A stretch of 32,962 nt of DNA from NCBI GenBank assembly GCA_030066195.1, contig JASJCB010000107.1, forward strand, positions 1-32,962. The letters run 5' to 3'. This stretch comes from Acidobacteriota bacterium. GTDB taxonomy: Bacteria; Acidobacteriota; Holophagae; Acanthopleuribacterales; Acanthopleuribacteraceae. The notes under the pieces were generated by a model. That model was not told the DNA's origin and searched no databases. It saw only the letters and a program-made list of their open reading frames with translations. Positions 27,401 to 32,962 of the stretch are shown piece after piece. Position numbers and translations under genes: made by a program. The stretch's first letter is position 1. Every line of letters begins with the position of its first letter.

Positions 27401-30400
27401 ACGATTACGCTCAGATTCGACGACCGGGGCGAAAAAGCCGCCGATATCCAGGTCTTCCCCAACGAAGGAACCGACCGCATCTGGGTGCGCACCCGGGCCG
27501 GCCACTACTACCAGGGCGATTACGAACCGAAGAAGAGCCAGATCGACCTGACGCGTATCTACACCGCACCGACCGGGGTACTGAACGCCGGCGCCGCCGA
27601 CATCGTGGACTTTCAAGGTACCGAGGACAGCATTTGGACCGCGGTGCTCAAGGATCGCCTGGTCTTTTTCGATCCCTCCGAACGCATCTGGATCGACGGA
27701 CCCAAGTTCGACAGCAGCACCCCGCCTCGATACGGGGAGATGTCCCGCGCCAACGTGGTCACGGGTAACGAAGGCAAGACCTGGTGGGTGGGGCGGTCCT
27801 ACGCCGATTCTCCGGGTGAATACAGTTACCCGACCGACTTCGCCCGCTTCGACCTGACCGGTGAAGCCGCCGCTTTGGATGCCGATCGCACGGTTTGGCA
27901 ACTGACCGCCGATCGCCGGATTCTGCGGTACCGCCAACCCGATCGCGGCAACTACGGCAAGCCCGAGGTTTACCTGGACAAGCCGGTTGCCGTCAGTTCC
28001 GGTCAGGTGATTGCCGCCTACGAATGGCAGGGCATTCTACTGTTCGAATCGGCCGCGGGACTGACGGCGGTCGATCGCCTGAAGTCCAAGCCGGTGAACC
28101 TGCCGCCGGAGGCCGCCGGATTCAACGGCATCAAAGACGTGCGCACCGTGGACGATGACCTCTTGCTGGTAGGCGACAATCGGGTCCTGTTCTTGCGCAA
28201 AAACCAACCCATCGCGGCCAGGATTGTGAATAACGTGGAACGCATGATCATGGATCGCGGCGGTACGCCGTGGTTGCTTCAGAACGGCCGTTGGCTGCGC
28301 TTCAACGGGCTGCGTTTCGCGGCGCCGGACCAGGGACGACCCGCGGGTCTGGTCATCAACGCGGTCAACGGCGCTCGGGTTACCGGTAGCGATCCGCGCG
28401 GCCGGGCTTATACCTGGAGTCGCGGCTGGAAACCTGTCGCCGCCACGCTGCCTTCCGAATTGGGCGACAATCCGGGCGCCTTGTTCAGCGGACCGCAAGA
28501 TCACTGGTGGGCGGTCAAACAGGACATCTTCTACCACATGATCGCCGATCGAAACGGCCGGGCCATGCGCATCGTCGCCCGCCTGCCCATCCCGCCGGAT
28601 TTCGGTGCGGCTACCGACGTCACCGGCTTTCGTTCCCTAAGCCGCGAGGTAGAACTGACCGGGAAAACCGGGCGCACCTTCAAGGTCACCTTCGACGGCG
28701 ATATAAGTCACGAAACAAGCTTGTTCCAAACCCCGAACCTGCCGATACGTTTCCAGATCGCCGACACCTGGTCGCAATTGAGCGGCAACGTAGTGCAACT
28801 GGCCGACGGCCGCCGGGTCTACGATCCGGTTACCGGATTCAGCCTGGGGGATACGGGCGACCTGATCGCGGAGCGTCCCTCCGGCCCGATTCGCCTCGCC
28901 GAGGGCGGCGCGCTTCAGCCCAAACCCGGCGAAGCGCTGACAACCTCCTGGCTCCGATGGGAAGGCAACACTCGCGAATTCCTGTTGCGCGGGGAGGCGT
29001 CCACTAGGCGCATGCCGCTAAACCGGGTGTTGGTGGACGGTCACTTCATCTTCGAACATATCGACACGCTGATGAAGGATGCGGAAAACCAGGATGCCTT
29101 CCATGCGGCCAACCAACACGGAATCTGGACCTACACCGGCCGGGGTCTCTTTCTGAACGACGCCCAGATCAGCTTCATGCCTGTCAAACTGCCGGGTAGA
29201 CTCCATACCGCTCACGGCCGCTTTTTCTGCGATCTGGGCGCCATCTCGCCGCTGGACGGCATTATGGACCAGACGCCCTCCATGCCCACCATCCGCCTGG
29301 GCGATGTGGAATTGATCGAGGACGTACGCAATCGTCGGGTAAGCGCGGTGATCACCGCTAATAACCGACGCGTCAATGCCTTTGCTCGCAAGGGTTTCGT
29401 TTGGGACCAGGAGCGTCTTGCCGTGGCCTTTGACGGCGGCAACCTGTTCCTGCAAAGCAGCGCCGGTCTGCATGGTAGCGAGGATTACAGCGGTTTCGAT
29501 TCCGGTCCGCCGGGCTCCGATCTGGCCAGGGGGAAACTATTTAACGAACCGGGCAGCGCGGGCCTAACCTTCAATGACGGCAACCGCTGGTACCGGCGCA
29601 ACAACGGCTGGGAAACGGACATCGGCAATCCCCGGCTGAACCGCACGCTGTTCAGCGATGACGCCTGGACCTGGAAACTGGTGAACGGCCAACTGCGCGT
29701 GGACCTGGTGGGCGCCGAGTCCTACTTCACCATGGACAAAAACGGTTTCGCCTGGGATCGCATGCGCGGCGCGGCGGCCACCGACACCGGCCTCTCGGTA
29801 ATGACCGACGCCTTCTTCGAAACCAGGGCGCGCCTGGTTGAACTGAGCCGCATCAGCGCCCTGCGTTTCCCGGCCCAATCCACGGACCGGCTAATGGTGC
29901 GGCGCGGCGGCCCGGACGGACAACTGGTCCTTCGTCAATACCAGGGCGAAACCACCGTCTGGGACCATACCCAGCAGGCCTTCGTGGCTGAAACAAACAC
30001 GGCCGACGAACCCGTGCTGCAAATGAACTGGTTGCGTTTCCTGCCCGGAAAAAACGGTTTGCGTAAGGAAATGCGCTTGATGCGGCCCGACCGCGGCGAT
30101 TATTGGGCGTCCATCAACTTCAATCGCGGCCGCTTCCCTTTTGACGTGGTGACCTCCATTCTATCCGATGACGATGCCATCTACGTGGGCACTCTGACCG
30201 GTTTACAGATCTACCGCACCACCCTGCCCCTGCGTTTACGCGAGATCGAATTCAACTACAGCATGTCGCCTGAGATCAAGACCCAACTGACCCCGGTCGA
30301 CGCGGTGGTCAGAGACCCCAACATCGAAAACCGCGTGGTTGCATTGAGCGTCGACGGCGCCCTGGCCCGTGATCCCGGACGGCCTTTTGCCTGGACCGCA

Positions 30401-32515
30401 AACACCCCGGAAGCCTCGGCGGACGTGCGTTTCGATACGCCTCTCTGGCGCTGGGTGCGGCAACCGAACGGAACCCTGACCGGGAACTATAAGTTGACCG
30501 GCCGAACCCAGAAACCGCCGCCGGTGGAAATCCGCGCGGGCCGATTTCCCCATGACCGTATTCGCGACCTGGTCCATTGGCGCGGCGAAGCCTTCACCTT
30601 GTGGGGCGCCGGTTATATCACTCGCTACAAACGCATGATGCCCAAACTGGATGAGGCGCTGGACACCTGGAGCATCCCCGTCGGCCGCTTGGAGCGCTTC
30701 ATCAGTCTTGCCAATCCCCTGGTAACACCCGCGGGCACCGCTCCCAACGGCCTGTACGCGGCAACCGCCGCCGACGACCTCTTCCGGTTCGACGGTTTTT
30801 TTTGGAAGAACTGGCCGGAAAAAACCAACGCGAGCCTGAAAAACGCCCTACTGGAATACGATGCCGACCCACCCATCTTCGCGGGCCGCGACCTGCGGCT
30901 GACCCGGCGCGACAGGCGCCGTCCCCTGCGGTTTGAACACCGCGTGTCCAAAGGCACCTGGCACCAGGTTCCCTGGGAGGGCGACCGCGTGGCGTTGGAC
31001 CGCTGGCACGACCTGGTTCAGGTAGACGGTCGGGTCTGGGGCGCTACGGCCGCGGGTTTTGCCAACTTCGCCCGCCGCAATGACGGCAAGCTGATCCTGA
31101 ACCCGAACGATCTGGTCATCATTCGCGACCTGGTGGCGAAACACCCCGGTGACCGGGTCACTGAATTGCGGTCAACCGCCGGTAACGGTGTGATGGTGCG
31201 GCTGAACCAGGACAGCGATCTGGTCTACATCGGCCGCTTCATCCCGGGCAACGACAGCGGCGGCTTCCAAAAACAAACCGAGGACCTGTTCGCCTCCCGC
31301 GTTATGGTCACGCCCGGCGAGAGCAGCCTGTGGGAATGGCGACTGGAAGGACGCCGCGACGGCAAGGCGGGCTACCTGACCGTGCGTATGGGCGAGGAGC
31401 GACCGCAGATTGTGGGCGGCCGATTCGATTTCGATACCCTGGACTCCATCGCCGTTTTTCGCGACGGCCTGTTGGAGGTAGCCACGGAGGCCGCGGGCTG
31501 GTACCAATTGCTGCGCGAGGACCCGCGCATCGGCAATATGCAACGCGACAAAATCCAGGGCTTGGACCCGCTACGCGTGCGCCGCGTAGGCCTCACCCTT
31601 TCCGGTGACGCGATCAACTTGACATTGCAGACCTATGCTGACGAGACCATCCGCCTGGGTCCGCGCGGCGTGCCCGAACGCACCGCGGTCTTCCAGGAGT
31701 TGCTGGCCCGTGACGGCGCCTGGAATTATTTCCTGGAAGACGGAAAGTTGCAAATCGTCGGCCGCAATACGCGGGGCGGCTCGGCCAGGCGCACCATGAG
31801 CGAGGGCCGTTTTCTGGACGACACGGTGACCGGCCGCCCCCTGGCCGTGGCGGACGAGAACGGCGTCAACTACCTGGTGCCGACCAAGGCGGGTATCCTG
31901 ACCATGAACGCGGCCCTGCAAACTACCGCCGTCCGCGTGGGCCCCTTCCCGGGTCTGTCGGAAGACACGACGCCGCACGTTTTGTTCGATCCGCACGGCG
32001 ACGGAAGAATTGCCTACGCGAGTCCACGCGCTTTCCGATACCTGGACGGAGAGGGCGGTGTCCTGGCCGAGCTGAAACTGGACGCGCCGCCGGGGAGTCG
32101 CTTGACGGGTATTTCACCAAGACCGGGAGGCGCCTGGCGCTTGGACTGGACCGAGGACGACAAACCGGGCTGGAACCGCCTGCGCGGCGAGGATATGGGC
32201 GCTTTCCCAGGGCGAACCCGCTATATCGACATTCGCGGCCTGGAGAAATTCCAAGAAAACAGAATCGCCTGGGGCGACCCGACCCCGCTTTTACTGGCGG
32301 GATTCAAAGAAAACACCATCGTCTTGAGACTGGAAGATTTCCAATCGGAACTACCGGTAAATCTACCGCAAGACTTCCAACTGGTAGCCCAGGTGGTGGC
32401 GGGCAATAGATTGTTGGTCTTCGGCAAAAACCACCTGTTCGAAGTAAGCCTGGAACAAGCAGTAGACGAACTGTTCAAAAGCCTGGCCCGCCCCTCACTA
32501 ACGGCCAGACAATAA
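24452..32515 (+). CDS. Giant single-pass membrane protein built of propeller-like repeats (2687 aa)
   Basis: The largest gene of the window, 2687 residues. A basic cytoplasmic N terminus is followed by one membrane segment at about 35-59. The remainder is probably exported and consists of beta-rich repeats. A motif of the form Y/F-Y/F/-D-x-x-x-R-x-W recurs at about residues 114 (YDPRTRLW), 364 (YDTSRRRW), 621 (YDLDKRAW), 835 (YSNRARSW), 974 (YDLKRHFW) and 1071 (FDPSERIW). It is often preceded by LW/IW-x-x-x-x-x strands like those of two-component-regulator and WD-type propellers. Several stacked propellers are likely. No enzyme motif is seen. It starts with GTG, has GGGAGG 4 bases upstream and overlaps the stop of the preceding gene. 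It may act as a large extracytoplasmic scaffold or sensor; this is inference. No frameshift is visible over 8 kb. Confidence 0.85.
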   Translation: MTTRWQDGTEREERRRISRFKGRTNHIPLRGRIDAVFFAGLVLTGLALAVALFIIFQVTDLLGLRDETLVQDLADERKLTNVRDEIAQKPLLDAEFHPRDNHLYISSKGGVIHRYDPRTRLWSSENPFEEDGGIDSDLIDLRSGNGDDDAAAPGGEILWARSKDGGLARRIEGEWRTVIGDRPLTDRDGNPVAGEDLLCAAISDDGNWLAVGTRGSGMGLYYLPERTWVQPDNDHYLQMKKLMPDGNITHLAWWQDRFWAGGSQGLLSFLPLAEGPRIEEVIAEHAVKDMDADPQGALWVLARKQCGAEGGPNCLWFAALDSPKEVRVLMDERNVFPQLNLADLIFAEQSGGFLTLAGGTGIFVYDTSRRRWSRPYSGQVLDVLRMLDEGSGFAFGYVGGFGFCNLGKVTTWNVAGQRVIKVSGRSRADLLALTDSGRIYGLNKDQLPTRLFSGVPEGGGRASFTHAVAMDNEILLIGPKSALLHDVVTRFYRELDYLKLPSWLRDPATRFSFAGNQIYGLVNRGAKRVLYAAPRPALKANRAKLDDLPLDRGISRSAKMRPWGDYGIFISEPGAVPIQHTSSGSRELVGAAAPDMDGADFVDVTEFDDKLVVINNRGVRFYDLDKRAWGGNTAHPDKDPFLQLEGMPDNLLARTRSGALLRAEPSRSVYRFEEVMGYNPITISDEGLTDVFMDPGTERLFLAGEGKIEAYSTIRRGRIWGRDLGGKGPVTLAGVPKGVPVALNRGIAYVGDRKLEPAAGRVESLSIGENMIWTARNLRGKRYLKGYNLERPLDYLFAQCYFRNPAPAPDVSRVIDARPLPENDVVVSTDAGLFFYSNRARSWFPGPADILPKGGRIFILADEMLLAEERPDGRFRLTFVDFDTIQFPHTCSVDEVRMVTYKESAEHYAVDEPGDRVAMLRADGSVVMRQKAAQWEALAKPGGGPNPAGMRRVFDRRDAENKTLWFTTDSLLYRYDLKRHFWSTITLRFDDRGEKAADIQVFPNEGTDRIWVRTRAGHYYQGDYEPKKSQIDLTRIYTAPTGVLNAGAADIVDFQGTEDSIWTAVLKDRLVFFDPSERIWIDGPKFDSSTPPRYGEMSRANVVTGNEGKTWWVGRSYADSPGEYSYPTDFARFDLTGEAAALDADRTVWQLTADRRILRYRQPDRGNYGKPEVYLDKPVAVSSGQVIAAYEWQGILLFESAAGLTAVDRLKSKPVNLPPEAAGFNGIKDVRTVDDDLLLVGDNRVLFLRKNQPIAARIVNNVERMIMDRGGTPWLLQNGRWLRFNGLRFAAPDQGRPAGLVINAVNGARVTGSDPRGRAYTWSRGWKPVAATLPSELGDNPGALFSGPQDHWWAVKQDIFYHMIADRNGRAMRIVARLPIPPDFGAATDVTGFRSLSREVELTGKTGRTFKVTFDGDISHETSLFQTPNLPIRFQIADTWSQLSGNVVQLADGRRVYDPVTGFSLGDTGDLIAERPSGPIRLAEGGALQPKPGEALTTSWLRWEGNTREFLLRGEASTRRMPLNRVLVDGHFIFEHIDTLMKDAENQDAFHAANQHGIWTYTGRGLFLNDAQISFMPVKLPGRLHTAHGRFFCDLGAISPLDGIMDQTPSMPTIRLGDVELIEDVRNRRVSAVITANNRRVNAFARKGFVWDQERLAVAFDGGNLFLQSSAGLHGSEDYSGFDSGPPGSDLARGKLFNEPGSAGLTFNDGNRWYRRNNGWETDIGNPRLNRTLFSDDAWTWKLVNGQLRVDLVGAESYFTMDKNGFAWDRMRGAAATDTGLSVMTDAFFETRARLVELSRISALRFPAQSTDRLMVRRGGPDGQLVLRQYQGETTVWDHTQQAFVAETNTADEPVLQMNWLRFLPGKNGLRKEMRLMRPDRGDYWASINFNRGRFPFDVVTSILSDDDAIYVGTLTGLQIYRTTLPLRLREIEFNYSMSPEIKTQLTPVDAVVRDPNIENRVVALSVDGALARDPGRPFAWTANTPEASADVRFDTPLWRWVRQPNGTLTGNYKLTGRTQKPPPVEIRAGRFPHDRIRDLVHWRGEAFTLWGAGYITRYKRMMPKLDEALDTWSIPVGRLERFISLANPLVTPAGTAPNGLYAATAADDLFRFDGFFWKNWPEKTNASLKNALLEYDADPPIFAGRDLRLTRRDRRRPLRFEHRVSKGTWHQVPWEGDRVALDRWHDLVQVDGRVWGATAAGFANFARRNDGKLILNPNDLVIIRDLVAKHPGDRVTELRSTAGNGVMVRLNQDSDLVYIGRFIPGNDSGGFQKQTEDLFASRVMVTPGESSLWEWRLEGRRDGKAGYLTVRMGEERPQIVGGRFDFDTLDSIAVFRDGLLEVATEAAGWYQLLREDPRIGNMQRDKIQGLDPLRVRRVGLTLSGDAINLTLQTYADETIRLGPRGVPERTAVFQELLARDGAWNYFLEDGKLQIVGRNTRGGSARRTMSEGRFLDDTVTGRPLAVADENGVNYLVPTKAGILTMNAALQTTAVRVGPFPGLSEDTTPHVLFDPHGDGRIAYASPRAFRYLDGEGGVLAELKLDAPPGSRLTGISPRPGGAWRLDWTEDDKPGWNRLRGEDMGAFPGRTRYIDIRGLEKFQENRIAWGDPTPLLLAGFKENTIVLRLEDFQSELPVNLPQDFQLVAQVVAGNRLLVFGKNHLFEVSLEQAVDELFKSLARPSLTARQ

Positions 32516-32566
32516 AGGATGATCTTTAAGTCATTCAAGGGAACGGTCTGATGCTTCAGATGAAAT

Positions 32567-32596
32567 CGCCGCGACGGATCGCTTTCCGCCGCGGCG
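32567..32596. terminator. G+C-rich hairpin between convergent genes
   Basis: A 12-bp inverted repeat, CGCCGCGACGGA (32567-32578) with TCCGCCGCGGCG (32585-32596), contains one mismatch that is a G-T pair on the minus strand. It lies between the giant gene and the glycine-rich gene. Neither strand has a good T tract, so it may be a Rho-assisted or weak bidirectional terminator. Confidence 0.5.
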
Positions 32597-32604
32597 AAGG
32601 TTAC

Positions 32605-32961
32605 TTAGTTGATAATTACCCTACCGTCGGCGCCTTGGCCCTGACCGTCGCCGCCTGAAGCCTGGTTGACAACGGTGGCGCCGTTAACGCCCACATTGAC
32701 GAAGGATAGACCGCCCTGAGCGGCTCCGTTGTTGGATGCTGAACCCGCGCCGCCTTGGAAGCCGCCGCCCCCGCCGCCGCCTTGCTTATGCGATCCACCG
32801 CCGCCACCGAACCCGGCGCCGCCGTCACCGCCTTGCGAATGCTGCGGGTTATGGCCGATACCGCCGGCGCCCGGGCCGTTTACGGTACCCGCGCCGCCTC
32901 CTTGGGCAACGGGATCGACATTGACGGGTTTACCGGCGTGACCGAAACCACCGCCGCCGGC
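32605..32961 (-). CDS. Glycine-rich protein, C-terminal 118 residues (runs off the window)
   Basis: An open frame without a start in the window ends at a TAA at 32605-32607 and is uninterrupted to the right edge. The peptide is dominated by Gly with scattered Ala, Gln, Asn and Ser. It includes runs such as GGDGGAGFGGGGGS and GGGGGGGFQGGAGS, a less biased block (LSFVNVGVNGATVVNQ), and a final GQGQGADGRVIIN. The D/N-G-R-V-I-I ending is common in bacterial glycine-rich surface or secreted repeat proteins, where a beta-strand closes a Gly-rich sheet. Glycine codons are mainly GGC and GGT, in keeping with the host's G+C. The N-terminal part, including any signal peptide, lies outside. Function is unknown. 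Confidence 0.8.
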   Translation of the reverse strand, partial: AGGGGFGHAGKPVNVDPVAQGGGAGTVNGPGAGGIGHNPQHSQGGDGGAGFGGGGGSHKQGGGGGGGFQGGAGSASNNGAAQGGLSFVNVGVNGATVVNQASGGDGQGQGADGRVIIN

Positions 32962-32962
32962 G

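Noticed and set aside
25592..27937. 781-codon minus-strand open frame inside the giant gene
   Set aside because: A product of G+C-biased third positions opposite a continuous 8-kb coding frame; no ribosome-binding site or family resemblance.
1..32962. CRISPR array, tRNA, rRNA or insertion-sequence transposase
   Set aside because: I looked for regularly spaced repeats, cloverleaf-like segments, and transposase or integrase motifs and saw none in the window. A covariance-model and profile search would be the decisive test.

Overview
The window looks like chromosomal DNA of a free-living Gram-negative bacterium with moderately high G+C. Most likely it is an acidobacterium of the Holophagae/Acanthopleuribacter type or a comparable large-genome lineage. 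This is an inference from gene content: a transmembrane Ser/Thr kinase with a TPR tail, a secreted M4 protease with twin PPC domains, a choice-of-anchor-X-like hydrolase, DUF4159, six-bladed propeller proteins and giant exported repeat proteins. No rRNA or tRNA was seen, so the taxonomy is not firm.

Layout. (1) 1-5127: a visibly AT-richer segment with one huge gene, a DUF4011-type superfamily-1 helicase carrying a Vsr/MTES_1575-like nuclease and a DUF3320 tail, which is a likely stand-alone anti-phage or anti-DNA gene. It lies next to a complete tRNA-dihydrouridine synthase gene (dus, 5193-6167, minus). The first 67 bases of the window are a second, in-frame, slightly diverged copy of an internal stretch of dus (64/67 identical, first 51 perfect). 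The helicase is therefore bracketed by direct repeats of dus, as expected for cargo inserted at that gene. (2) 6274-13575: a secretion-oriented block with an M4 metalloprotease (minus), a serine hydrolase of the beta-lactamase/PBP family, a propeller protein and an exported alpha/beta-hydrolase. Three of these genes end in clear intrinsic terminators. (3) 13612-18134 (minus): a 64-aa orphan protein, a membrane Ser/Thr kinase with TPR tail, a 611-base gene-free stretch containing a terminator-like hairpin, and a DUF4159 protein. (4) 18337-22809: a translationally coupled pair (AAA/STAND-like ATPase, then a degenerate STAND-like domain plus TPR protein) convergent with an archaeal-type ATPase fused to a PD-(D/E)xK nuclease domain. 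(5) 23040-32515: a two-gene operon of a two-TM protein and a 2687-residue single-pass membrane protein made of propeller-like repeats. (6) 32605-end: the C-terminal part of a glycine-rich protein that runs off the window.

The best candidates for undescribed biology are the ATPase/TPR pair with its ATPase-nuclease neighbour, the two-TM/giant propeller operon, and the dus-flanked helicase-nuclease cargo. Several starts are set by strong Shine-Dalgarno sequences and differ from the longest open frame: 442, 8777, 10257, 11576, 18337 (GTG) and 19641 (GTG) on plus; 6167, 13806 and 16701 on minus.
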